Of a DNA stretch of 64,000 bases, positions 9,033-16,991 are shown one piece after another. Made by a program: the position numbers and the translations under genes. How positions within the stretch are numbered: the stretch's first letter is position 1; each line of letters opens with the position of its first letter. The notes below the pieces were generated by a model. It worked only from the letters and a program-made list of their open reading frames with translations, did no database searches and was not told the origin of the DNA. The DNA is from Ilumatobacter sp. (GTDB lineage Bacteria > Actinomycetota > Acidimicrobiia > Acidimicrobiales > Ilumatobacteraceae), in assembly GCA_018666235.1 (NCBI GenBank), contig JABJAB010000071.1, forward strand, positions 1 through 64,000, in the 5' to 3' direction.

Positions 9033-9884
9033 TCAGTACGAGCGGAAGCCCTGCTTGGTCTTGCGGCCAAGGTGGCCGGCGGCAACCATGCGGCGCAGAA
9101 GCGGCACAGCGGCGTAGTTGGGATCGCGGAACTCGGTATAGAGCGCGTCAAGAATCGACACCGACGTATCGAGGCCAACAAGGTCCAGCAGCGCAAACGG
9201 GCCCATCGGGAAGTTGCAGCCGCCCATCATGGCGGTGTCGATCGAATCCATCGACGCCGTGCCCGCCTCATACATGCGCACGGCATTGTTGAGGTAGGGG
9301 AAGAGCAGTGCATTGACGATGAATCCTGCGCGGTCTTCGACCAGTACGGGGTCCTTGCCACACGCGCTGGCGAATGCCGTTGCTGCCTCGATCGTGTCGT
9401 TGGACGCAGTGAGAGGGCGGATGACCTCGACGAGTGACATGGCGGGTGCCGGGTTGAAGAAGTGGATGCCGCAGACCTTGTCAGGGCGCTGCGTCATCAT
9501 TGCCAACTCGACGACGGGGAGCGTCGAGGTGTTGGTGGCGAGAATGCCCTCGGGCTTGACGATCTGCTCGAGTTCGCCGAACAGTGCACGCTTCACTTCG
9601 AGGTCCTCGACAACGCTTTCGATAACGAGGTCGCAGTCGGCGAGCTGACCGAGATGATCGGTGACCGAAATTCGGCCGAGGATGGCCTGGCGCTCATCTT
9701 CGGTCAGACGTCCCTTGGCGACGTGTCGAGCAAGACCAGAGTCGACCTTTTGGAGTACGGCGTCAGCGCCAGCCTGGGTGCGCGACCGCACGATGACTTC
9801 GAGTTCTGCACGCGCCACCACTTCGGCCAGGCCTGAACCCATGATCCCGGAGCCGAGGATGCCGACCTTCTTGATTTCCGTCAT
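9033..9884 (-). CDS. 3-hydroxybutyryl-CoA dehydrogenase
   Basis: NAD(P)-dependent 3-hydroxyacyl-CoA dehydrogenase of the FadB2/Hbd type, acting in short-chain fatty-acid oxidation or acetoacetyl-CoA/3-hydroxybutyryl-CoA interconversion. The 283-aa chain starts with the Rossmann motif VGILGSGIMGSGLAEV, continues with TSTLPVVELA and the signature HFFNPAPAMSLVEV containing the catalytic His, and ends with the helical C-domain (GAGxMD-like region GTASMDSIDTAMMGG, MGPFALLDLVGLDT). ATG 9884 is preceded at 7 bases by TAAGCT, so the mRNA is probably leaderless. A perfect 16-bp palindrome touches this -10 box, suggesting repression by a TetR-type regulator. Confidence 0.93.
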   Translation of the reverse strand: MTEIKKVGILGSGIMGSGLAEVVARAELEVIVRSRTQAGADAVLQKVDSGLARHVAKGRLTEDERQAILGRISVTDHLGQLADCDLVIESVVEDLEVKRALFGELEQIVKPEGILATNTSTLPVVELAMMTQRPDKVCGIHFFNPAPAMSLVEVIRPLTASNDTIEAATAFASACGKDPVLVEDRAGFIVNALLFPYLNNAVRMYEAGTASMDSIDTAMMGGCNFPMGPFALLDLVGLDTSVSILDALYTEFRDPNYAAVPLLRRMVAAGHLGRKTKQGFRSY

Positions 9885-9891
9885 GGCGACG

Positions 9892-9897
9892 AGCTTA
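9892..9897 (-). promoter_or_regulatory. -10 box of the hydroxyacyl-CoA dehydrogenase gene
   Basis: TAAGCT on the minus strand, 7 bases before the ATG at 9884; consistent with leaderless transcription. The adjacent upstream bases are the palindrome at 9898-9913. Confidence 0.6.
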
Positions 9898-9913
9898 GTT
9901 ACCGATGGGTAAC
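9898..9913. promoter_or_regulatory. Palindromic operator candidate
   Basis: GTTACCGATGGGTAAC is a perfect GTTACC-N4-GGTAAC inverted repeat lying immediately upstream of the -10 box of the minus-strand dehydrogenase gene and about 70 bases before mrpA. Size and placement fit a TetR-family fatty-acid-metabolism repressor; the regulator is not in this window. Confidence 0.6.
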
Positions 9914-9980
9914 ACACAGCAATCTGTTGCTGACCTCGTATCGTCGGTCCCTGGCGTCCAGCCGACGTCGGCCTCTCCAC

Positions 9981-12428
9981 ATGTTCGTCCTGCTCGTCTT
10001 CCATCTCGTCCTCGGTGTCGCCATCATCGCGGCAGGACGCAGTCTCGGTCGTCATGGATTCGCACTGGCTGCTCTCGCGCCGCTCGCCACGATCGTCTGG
10101 GCGATCACGCAATCGGATCGGGTGCTCGATGGCGAGGCGAGCATCGAGACGTTCTCGTGGGTCGGCGGCCTCGATATCGCGATCGATCTGCGACTCGACG
10201 CCTTCGCGTTGTTGATGGTTGCGCTCGTGTCAGGCATCGGGCTGCTGATCTGCATCTACGCCCTCGGTTACTTCCAGCCGCACGGACCTGATGACGTCGT
10301 CAAGGACAACGTCGGCCGGCTGGCCGGGATGATGACGCTCTTCGCCGGCGCGATGCTCGGTGTCGTTCTGTCGGACCATCTCATTGCGCTGTTCATTTTC
10401 TGGGAGTTGACGTCGATCACGTCGTACCTCCTCATTGGCAACGACGACACCAACCCCCGCGCCCGCGCAGCGGCGCTGCAGGCGATCCTCATCACCGGCA
10501 TGGGTGGACTGGTTCTGCTCGCTGGGTTGATCATCATCGGGCAGTCAGCAGGGACCTATTTGCTGTCAGAGTTGATCATCGATCCGCCGACCGGGGCAAT
10601 CGTCAATGCCGGCGTTATCTGTGTCTTGATCGGAGCCTTCACGAAGTCGGCTCAGGCGCCGTTCAGCAGTTGGCTCCCAGGTGCCATGGTCGCACCCACG
10701 CCGGTCAGCGCGTATCTGCACTCGGCGACCATGGTCAAGGCGGGCGTATACCTTGTGGCCCGCCTTGCCCCGATGTTCGCCGTCTCTGGGAACTGGCGTG
10801 TGGTCGTCCTTACGGTCGGGTCGGCCACGATGTTGATCGGCGGACTGCGGGCGCTTCGTCAACACGATCTCAAGCTGCTCCTGGCGTACGGCACGGTCAG
10901 CCAGCTTGGCTTCATGATGCTGCTGTTCGGCACCGGCGACGATCACATCGCGCAGGCCGGAGTTGTTCTGCTGCTTGCGCATGCTGCATTCAAGGCCGCG
11001 TTGTTCATGGTGGTCGGAATCGTTGATCACCAGGTCGGCACCCGCGACATCCGCAAACTGCACGGCTTCGGGGCGTCCTGGAGGCCGGTACTCATCGCCG
11101 GTGTGGTCGGGGCCGCGTCGATGGCGGGGTTGCCTCCGCTGTTCGGGTTCATCTCGAAGGAGAAAGCTCTCGAGGGCTACGTCGACCACGGTGATTTTGT
11201 CGGATCGACGATCGTCCTCGTCGTCATTGTCGTGGCATCAATTCTCACGTTCGCCTACTCGGCCCGTTTCGTCCTTGGTCTCTTCGGAGCATTTGCCGAG
11301 TCCGACGCCGATGACGTCTCCCATGCCGCGCACGCCCCGTCGTTCACGTTCGTTGCACCAGCGTTGCTGCTGACCGTCGTCAGCCTTGCTGCTGGTATTG
11401 CGCCGGTGCTGGTCGATCGGTTGGTCGAGGCGGCCACCGTCGCATTGCACCCCGAGGCCGAACCAAAACACCTGCACCTGTGGGCCGGTTTCACCACAGC
11501 GTTCGCGCTGTCGCTCGTGGTCATCGGTGTCGGTACGTTGCTCACGCTCTTGCGTCGTCAGGTGAGCGCTGCCCAGCGCTCCGCGTCGCGCGCGTTGCGA
11601 TTTGTTCCCACCAGCGAACAGGCCTTCAACTTCCTGCTGCGTGCCGTCGGGGTCACGGCGCGTCGAGTCACCGGATTCCTGCAGAACGGTTCGTTGCCGA
11701 TCTATGTGTCGGTGATCCTGATGGTTGCCACGGGCGTGCCGTTGATTGCCTTCGCGAGTGCTTGGAGCGGCTTTGGTGACATGATTGAAGCACCGGCTCA
11801 GGTGGTGCTTGTCGCGATGATCATGGCCGCTGCGCTGGGCGCCTCGATTGTGCGGCGACGTATCGCCGCCGCGCTGATGCTCGCTGCAGTTGGTTACGCG
11901 ATGGCCGGTTTCTACGTCTCGCAAGGTGCACCGGACCTCGCACTCACCCAGTTCGCGATCGAGACGCTGAGTACCGTCTTGTTCGTTCTCGTGCTGCGGT
12001 ACCTCCCCGCGACGTGGACGCATCGGGCTCCGGCTATCGCGGCACCGATGCGGATCGCCGTCTCGGTGTTCGTTGGCATCGCCATCTTTGTTTTCGCTTT
12101 GGTCGCCAGCGGAGCTCGCAGCGATGTCTCGGGTCCGCAGCAATCCGAGGCGATGGTCGAAAATTCGCTGACGAAGGGCAAGGGCCGCAACATCGTCAAC
12201 GTGATCCTGGTCGACTTCCGCGGTTGGGACACGATGGGTGAGATCACGGTGCTGCTCGTTGCCGCGGTCGGCGCGGTCAGCCTTGCCCGCAGCGGTCGGC
12301 GGCCCGACCAGACCGGTGCGCCAACCTTTGAAGAGATTCTCGATCCGGTTGAGCCCGATGACTTCGTCGACGACGACGGTCCGGCGTCGTCGCTGGTCGG
12401 CGCTGAGCCTCCCGGGGGTATCTCGTGA
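9981..12428 (+). CDS. mrpA: Mrp antiporter subunit A (MnhA)
   Basis: Large membrane subunit of the multisubunit cation/proton antiporter, homologous to NuoL. The 815-aa protein has about 20 membrane segments. Proton-channel motifs are visible: FWELTSITSYLLIG with the conserved Glu, and the Lys-containing GAFTKSAQAPFSSWLPGAM followed by PTPVSAYLHSATMVKAGVY. The C-terminal part (ALTQFAIETLSTVLFVLVL) corresponds to the MrpA/B-type extension seen in Gram-positive MrpA. Start choice is weak: ATG 9981 begins the first membrane helix, TTG 9927 is an alternative; neither has a clear ribosome site. Its stop overlaps the GTG of mrpB. A TATCGT at 9939 is a possible -10. Confidence 0.93.
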   Translation: MFVLLVFHLVLGVAIIAAGRSLGRHGFALAALAPLATIVWAITQSDRVLDGEASIETFSWVGGLDIAIDLRLDAFALLMVALVSGIGLLICIYALGYFQPHGPDDVVKDNVGRLAGMMTLFAGAMLGVVLSDHLIALFIFWELTSITSYLLIGNDDTNPRARAAALQAILITGMGGLVLLAGLIIIGQSAGTYLLSELIIDPPTGAIVNAGVICVLIGAFTKSAQAPFSSWLPGAMVAPTPVSAYLHSATMVKAGVYLVARLAPMFAVSGNWRVVVLTVGSATMLIGGLRALRQHDLKLLLAYGTVSQLGFMMLLFGTGDDHIAQAGVVLLLAHAAFKAALFMVVGIVDHQVGTRDIRKLHGFGASWRPVLIAGVVGAASMAGLPPLFGFISKEKALEGYVDHGDFVGSTIVLVVIVVASILTFAYSARFVLGLFGAFAESDADDVSHAAHAPSFTFVAPALLLTVVSLAAGIAPVLVDRLVEAATVALHPEAEPKHLHLWAGFTTAFALSLVVIGVGTLLTLLRRQVSAAQRSASRALRFVPTSEQAFNFLLRAVGVTARRVTGFLQNGSLPIYVSVILMVATGVPLIAFASAWSGFGDMIEAPAQVVLVAMIMAAALGASIVRRRIAAALMLAAVGYAMAGFYVSQGAPDLALTQFAIETLSTVLFVLVLRYLPATWTHRAPAIAAPMRIAVSVFVGIAIFVFALVASGARSDVSGPQQSEAMVENSLTKGKGRNIVNVILVDFRGWDTMGEITVLLVAAVGAVSLARSGRRPDQTGAPTFEEILDPVEPDDFVDDDGPASSLVGAEPPGGIS

Positions 12429-12937
12429 GCCCGCGCGGCGCGCCCGGTCGCGTCTTCGTCCTCGATCAGGCGATCAAGGTCATTTACCAGTCGATTCTCG
12501 TGCTTGCGCTGTATTTCGCTTTCGCTGGGCACAACCTGCCCGGAGGAGGATTTGTCGGTGGCCTGATGGCGGGCGCGGCAGTCTCGCTGCGCTACGTGTC
12601 CGGCGGCGCGGAAGCGGTGCGGACCACGTTCCGGGCACCGTCGCACGTGATCCTCGGCTGTGGCCTGCTGTTGTCGTCAGGAACCGCGATGGTGCCGGTG
12701 CTCCTCGGGGGCGCTGTGCTCGAGCACGGTGAGATCGAGTTGGAGCTGCCGATTTTCGGCACGGTCAAAGTGGTGTCTGCGCTTCCGTTCGACACGGGGG
12801 TGCTCTTGGTCGTTGTCGGTCTCGTGCTGATGCTGTTCGCTGCCTTTGGTGATGATCGTCCGATCGAGTCGGCCGAGCCAACGGTCTCGGCCAGTGCGCC
12901 GGACAGTGCCCCGGACAGTGCGGAGGCATCCATATGA
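12425..12937 (+). CDS. mrpB: Mrp antiporter subunit B (MnhB)
   Basis: Small membrane subunit of the Mrp complex. The 170-aa protein has four membrane helices with the family pattern YFAFAGHNLPGGGFVGGLMAG in the second, and a disordered Ser/Ala/Pro-rich C-terminal tail of about 30 residues that is longer than usual. GTG at 12425 overlaps the mrpA stop by four bases (GTGA), so translation is coupled. Confidence 0.93.
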   Translation: MSPRGAPGRVFVLDQAIKVIYQSILVLALYFAFAGHNLPGGGFVGGLMAGAAVSLRYVSGGAEAVRTTFRAPSHVILGCGLLLSSGTAMVPVLLGGAVLEHGEIELELPIFGTVKVVSALPFDTGVLLVVVGLVLMLFAAFGDDRPIESAEPTVSASAPDSAPDSAEASI

Positions 12938-13350
12938 GCGTCTTGCTTGCGTTCGCCGCGGCGTTTCTCTTCGCAACCGGCACCTGGCTGCTGTTGCAAC
13001 GTCGCCTGTCGCGCATCATCGTCGGCATCGGCCTGATCGGGCACGGCTCAAATATCTTGCTGCTCACGTCCAGCAATGGCCGGGGCCTGCCGCCGATCAT
13101 CGACTCGGCGGATCCGACCGATTTTGCCGACCCGTTGCCGCAAGCTCTCGCGCTCACCTCGATTGTCATCACCTTCGGAGTGACTGTGTTCCTGTTCGCA
13201 GTCGGGTTCCGAAGCTGGAAGCTGACCCACGATGACGTTGTCGAAGACGACGTGGAAGACCGCTTCATTGCCCGGCGTCGCGCGGATCGCGACGTCGAAG
13301 AGAGCGAAGCCGCCGAACGCGAACATGCCGTCGAAGAGGATCGCGCATGA
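12934..13350 (+). CDS. mrpC: Mrp antiporter subunit C (MnhC, NuoK-like)
   Basis: NuoK-like subunit with three membrane helices in 138 residues. The motif IVGIGLIGHGSNILLLTSS matches the MnhC second helix, and ALALTSIVITFGVTVFLFAV the third. The cytoplasmic C-terminal tail of about 40 residues is strongly charged (alternating Glu, Asp and Arg) and longer than in Bacillus MrpC. The ATG overlaps the mrpB stop by four bases. Confidence 0.93.
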   Translation: MSVLLAFAAAFLFATGTWLLLQRRLSRIIVGIGLIGHGSNILLLTSSNGRGLPPIIDSADPTDFADPLPQALALTSIVITFGVTVFLFAVGFRSWKLTHDDVVEDDVEDRFIARRRADRDVEESEAAEREHAVEEDRA

Positions 13351-14957
13351 CCGGCGCGTTCGCTTCCGCGCTCGGCGCAGATTTGCTCGCGGCTGACGTG
13401 ACGGCGCCGAGCAGTGGCATCTTCGACGCATTGGTGCCGATGCCGGTCTTGCTTCCGTTGCTTGCTGCATCGCTCAGCGTGATCTTCGCCCGACTCCGAA
13501 ACGTGCAACGCGTGCTGAGCATCGTTGCGCTGCTCGGTGTTGTCGTCAACAACGTCATCTTGCTCAGCCGGGTCGACGAAGCGACGGGCGACGCAGCCGG
13601 CGGCATCGTTGTGTCCCAGGCAGGCGGTTGGGTTGCCCCCCTCGGAATCTCCCTCGTGGTCGACCGGCTATCGGCAATCATGCTGGTGGTCTCCTCACTG
13701 ATGCTGCTCTCGGTCCTGATCTACGCGATCGGGCAGGACTCAGAGGAACGCAGATTTGCCGCGTTCCATCCGGTGTACCTCGTCTTGGCAGCGGGCGTCT
13801 CAGCCAGCTTCATCACCGGTGACCTCTTCAACCTGTTCGTCGCGTTCGAGATGATGCTCGTTGCGAGCTACGTGCTGCTCACCCTCGGCGGCCGAGCCGG
13901 GCAGGTGCGCTCAGGAATGTCGTACATCGTCATCAGCCTGATCGCCTCGACGTTGTTCATCACCACGCTCGCGTTGTTTTACTCAGCGACTGGCACGGTC
14001 AACATGGCCGAGTTGGCCGAACGCATCCCCGAACTGCCCAGTGGTGTCCGAACCGGATTCTCACTGCTGCTCATCGCCGTCTTCGGCATCAAGGCCGGAA
14101 TTTTCCCGCTCTTCTTCTGGCTACCGGACAGCTATCCCACAGCGCCCAACGCGGTCACCGCAATCTTTGCGGGCCTGCTCACCAAGGTGGGGGTCTACGC
14201 GATCATTCGCACCCAGCTACTCCTGTTCCCAATGGACGCACAGCAAGGCAAACTCCTGCTGGTCGTTGCCGGGTGCACGATGGTCGTCGGCGTCCTCGGA
14301 GCACTCGCGAATGACGACCTCCAGCGCATCTTGTCGTTCCACATCATCAGCCACATCGGCTACATGATCATGGGCCTCGGCCTCTTCACCCTGGCGGGAG
14401 TGGCTGGCGCCGTCTTCTACGTCGTGCACCACATCGTCGTCAAGACCGCACTGTTCCTCGTCGCTGGCCTGATCGAGCGCAAGGCTGGCTCCGACCGGTT
14501 GTCGAGGCTCGGTGGCATGGTGCGCAGCGCGCCGATGATCGCTGTGCTGTACGCACTTCCGGCCTTGAGCATCGCTGGGCTGCCGCCGTTCTCTGGCTTC
14601 GTCGCGAAATTCGCGCTGGTCGGCGCCGCGATCGAAGCCGAGCAGTGGGCGATTGTCGTCGTGGCGCTGTCCGTCAGCTTGTTGACCATGTACGTCATGG
14701 GCCGAATCTGGTCGAGCGTGTTCTGGGGCGAATCCGACGATGCAGCAGTGATGGCCAGACTCGCGCCTGGTGTCACAAGGGTCCCGATGTTGATGACCGC
14801 GGCGACAGTCGTCGTGGTCGGGCTGTCCCTTGCACTGCTGGTATTCGCCGGCCCGCTCTACGACCTGGCAGAGCGAGCTGCAACAGACTTACTCAACCCG
14901 CAGGGATACATCGACGCCGTATTGCCAAACAGCGGTGACGTGGAGGTTGGCGGATGA
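13347..14957 (+). CDS. mrpD: Mrp antiporter subunit D (MnhD, NuoN/M-like)
   Basis: Second antiporter-like membrane subunit (536 aa, about 14 helices). Conserved functional segments are NLFVAFEMMLVASYVLLTLGG with the channel Glu, GIKAGIFPLFFWLPDSYPTA with the Lys and Pro of the broken helix, and LQRILSFHIISHIGYMIMGL. A non-membrane N-terminal stretch of about 30 residues precedes the first helix. Overlaps mrpC by four bases and mrpE by four bases. Confidence 0.94.
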   Translation: MTGAFASALGADLLAADVTAPSSGIFDALVPMPVLLPLLAASLSVIFARLRNVQRVLSIVALLGVVVNNVILLSRVDEATGDAAGGIVVSQAGGWVAPLGISLVVDRLSAIMLVVSSLMLLSVLIYAIGQDSEERRFAAFHPVYLVLAAGVSASFITGDLFNLFVAFEMMLVASYVLLTLGGRAGQVRSGMSYIVISLIASTLFITTLALFYSATGTVNMAELAERIPELPSGVRTGFSLLLIAVFGIKAGIFPLFFWLPDSYPTAPNAVTAIFAGLLTKVGVYAIIRTQLLLFPMDAQQGKLLLVVAGCTMVVGVLGALANDDLQRILSFHIISHIGYMIMGLGLFTLAGVAGAVFYVVHHIVVKTALFLVAGLIERKAGSDRLSRLGGMVRSAPMIAVLYALPALSIAGLPPFSGFVAKFALVGAAIEAEQWAIVVVALSVSLLTMYVMGRIWSSVFWGESDDAAVMARLAPGVTRVPMLMTAATVVVVGLSLALLVFAGPLYDLAERAATDLLNPQGYIDAVLPNSGDVEVGG

Positions 14958-15532
14958 TCGGACTGCTTCGTGTCCCCAGCCTGCTGGTCTGGCTCACGTT
15001 GCTGTGGGTGGCTTTATGGGGCGATGTGACTGCCGGCAACGTGCTCGGCGGACTGCTCGTCGCGATCGTCGTGGTTGCCGTCGCCCGACCGACCGGAGTG
15101 ACCGGTTTGGAACGGACGTACTTCCGCCCTGTCTCAGCGCTGCGCTACGGGCTGTACTTCCTCGTGCAGATGGTCAAGTCCAACCTGATCGTCGCCTGGG
15201 AGATCATCACGCCAGGGATGTCGCTCAACCGAGCGATTATCGCCGTGCCGATGCATACATCGTCGGCCGGCGTGGTGGCGCTGGTCGCGAACTCGATCAC
15301 CCTCACGCCTGGCACCGTGACCATCGAGGTCATCGAGGAGCCGACCGATGATGGACTGATCGATCGCACGCTGTTCATCCATGTGCTCCACTTCCTCGGG
15401 GTTGACGCAGTGCACCGCGATGTGCTCCGACTCGAACGGTTGGCCATCAAGGCGTTCGGCTCGCCTGACGAGTTGCCTCGACTCGATGCCGAACTGGCAG
15501 CAATGGTGATCGAAAAGGACGTGTCGTCATGA
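14954..15532 (+). CDS. mrpE: Mrp antiporter subunit E (MnhE)
   Basis: Subunit E of the complex, 192 aa, with two to three N-terminal membrane helices and a cytoplasmic C-terminal domain. The family motifs SVTLTPGTVT-like (VANSITLTPGTVTIEV) and LFIHVLHFLG are clear. Start ATG overlaps the mrpD stop (ATGA). Confidence 0.92.
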   Translation: MIGLLRVPSLLVWLTLLWVALWGDVTAGNVLGGLLVAIVVVAVARPTGVTGLERTYFRPVSALRYGLYFLVQMVKSNLIVAWEIITPGMSLNRAIIAVPMHTSSAGVVALVANSITLTPGTVTIEVIEEPTDDGLIDRTLFIHVLHFLGVDAVHRDVLRLERLAIKAFGSPDELPRLDAELAAMVIEKDVSS

Positions 15533-15780
15533 TCGTTGTCCCGTTGTTGTTGCTGACCGTCGCCCTCGCAGCGTTCATGTTCCGGGTCCTTCGGGGCCCA
15601 TCGATTCCCGATCGGGTTGTTGCACTGGACGGCGTGCTGTCGGTCGTGGTGAGCGGCATCATCGTTGCTGCAGCGCGAGCCGACAGCGGCATCACACTCT
15701 CCACCGTCCTGGTCGTGTCGCTTGTCGGCTTCGTTGGCACGGTGGCCCTCGGGCGCTTCGTCGAGCGGAGGGGCGGCTGA
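15529..15780 (+). CDS. mrpF: Mrp antiporter subunit F (MnhF)
   Basis: Short 83-aa subunit with three membrane helices. FRVLRGPSIPDRVVALD is the diagnostic loop of MnhF/PhaF, carrying the conserved Asp of the second helix. Overlaps mrpE by four bases (ATGA) and mrpG by one base (TGATG). Confidence 0.92.
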   Translation: MIVVPLLLLTVALAAFMFRVLRGPSIPDRVVALDGVLSVVVSGIIVAAARADSGITLSTVLVVSLVGFVGTVALGRFVERRGG

Positions 15781-16157
15781 TGGGCATCGTCGCCAGCATC
15801 TTCATGATCACCGGAGCGACGCTCACCATGATTGGTGGCATCGGCGTCATTCGGTTCCGCGATCTGATGTCACGCGTCCACGCCGCCGCCAAGGCGCCGA
15901 CGCTCGGCCTCATGCTCGTGGCAGTTGGCGCGGCCATCGAGATCGGAACGTTTGACGCTGCCGTGGCGTTGGTGCTTGTCGTCGTGCTGCAACTCCTCAC
16001 GTCGCCGGTGGCCACGCACGTGCTCGCCCGCGCCTCGTACGGGCAAGTCGACATGGCCCTTGACGGCGAAGATGACCTTGCCGCCTTTCTCGCCGCCCGC
16101 GCGGAGTCCGGCTCCTCGGATCCTGATCACGATCCTGACGCCCCCGGCGCTCCGTAA
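15780..16157 (+). CDS. mrpG: Mrp antiporter subunit G (MnhG)
   Basis: Last subunit of the operon, 125 aa. GGIGVIRFRDLMSRVHAAAKAPTLG is represented by IRFRDLMSRVHAAAKA, the MnhG signature, between the first two of three membrane helices; an acidic tail follows. All seven Mrp genes are present, in standard order and each overlapping the next, so the antiporter should be functional in Na+/H+ exchange and pH homeostasis. Confidence 0.92.
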   Translation: MGIVASIFMITGATLTMIGGIGVIRFRDLMSRVHAAAKAPTLGLMLVAVGAAIEIGTFDAAVALVLVVVLQLLTSPVATHVLARASYGQVDMALDGEDDLAAFLAARAESGSSDPDHDPDAPGAP

Positions 16158-16195
16158 CGCCGGTACCCGGCAGTGAACTGGCACGCTTCGTCACG

Positions 16196-16816
16196 ATGAA
16201 CGCAACGAGTTCCGAATCTGTGCGGTGCGGCTGGCCCACGGGGAACGACACCTATCTGGAGTACCACGATGCCGAGTGGGGCCGGCCGACAATGGACGAA
16301 TACCGTCTGTTCGAGAAGATCTGCCTCGAAGGTTTCCAGTCGGGCCTGAGCTGGCTCACGATCCTGCTCAAGCGTCCCCGTTTCCGTGAAGTGTTTGCCG
16401 ACTTCGACTACCGGGCAGTGGCGGAGTTCGGAACCCACGATGTCGAACGACTGCTCGATGACGCGGGCATCATCCGGCACCGAGGCAAGATCGAGGCGAC
16501 GATCAACAACGCGCAGCGCGCCGTCGAACTGGCCGAGGTCGAAGGGTCGCTCGTCGACTGGGTGTGGGAGTGGGCGGTCACGACGCCCCACCGCGAGCTC
16601 GACGGCGCCATCCCGGCCAAGACCGAGCGATCCGCTGCACTTGCCAAAGACCTGAAGCGGCGAGGCTGGAAGTTCTTCGGCCCGACAACTGCCTACGCGT
16701 TCATGCAATCAGAGGGGCTCAGCAACGATCACGAGACGTCGTGTTTCGCACACGATGCTTGTGCAGCAGAACGAGCGGCGTTCCTGACCGGTCGCACGCT
16801 TCGGCCAGCCGACTGA
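16196..16816 (+). CDS. tag: DNA-3-methyladenine glycosylase I
   Basis: Base-excision-repair enzyme that removes 3-methyladenine from alkylated DNA. The 206-aa protein has the Tag hallmarks: RCGWPTGNDTYLEYHDAEWG at the N-terminus with the zinc ligands Cys and His, the FQSGLSWLTILLKRPRFREVF segment represented here by SGLSWLTILLKRPRFREVF, and the C-terminal YAFMQSEGLSNDHETSCF, whose His and Cys complete the zinc snap. Stands 38 bases after mrpG; no ribosome site is evident. Confidence 0.93.
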   Translation: MNATSSESVRCGWPTGNDTYLEYHDAEWGRPTMDEYRLFEKICLEGFQSGLSWLTILLKRPRFREVFADFDYRAVAEFGTHDVERLLDDAGIIRHRGKIEATINNAQRAVELAEVEGSLVDWVWEWAVTTPHRELDGAIPAKTERSAALAKDLKRRGWKFFGPTTAYAFMQSEGLSNDHETSCFAHDACAAERAAFLTGRTLRPAD

Positions 16817-16878
16817 CCACGCCGGGTGGCGGAGGATCTGCGCTGTTGGGACTCCGGGTCGTGGCGCCGACCATTCGG

Positions 16879-16884
16879 TACGAT
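16879..16884 (+). promoter_or_regulatory. -10 box of the 27-residue membrane peptide gene
   Basis: TACGAT, 6 bases before the ATG at 16891, matching the TANNNT-N6-9-start pattern seen at many genes of this window. Confidence 0.5.
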
Positions 16885-16890
16885 GATCCG

Positions 16891-16974
16891 ATGCGGCCAG
16901 CGACCACTCTTGCCCTCGGACTCCTCCTCCTGGTGATTCTCGTCTCGGGAATCATTTCGCTGGTCCGGCTCTGA
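16891..16974 (+). CDS. Small single-pass membrane peptide (27 aa)
   Basis: Short ORF beginning MRPATTLALG and continuing as one hydrophobic helix (LLLLVILVSGIISLV) before a final Arg-Leu. Positive N-terminus, a roughly 20-residue membrane span and a short positive end fit a small inner-membrane protein. A TANNNT box lies 6 bases before the ATG, suggesting leaderless expression, and the acyl ligase gene starts 17 bases after its stop, so it may be the first cistron of that transcript. Not recognised; it could also be a chance ORF. Confidence 0.45.
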   Translation: MRPATTLALGLLLLVILVSGIISLVRL

Positions 16975-16991
16975 GAAAACAGGAAACCTCG

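Noticed and set aside
11238..12143. 301-codon minus-strand open frame opposite mrpA
   Set aside because: Arg/Gln/His-rich translation typical of antisense reading of membrane-protein codons; no start signals.
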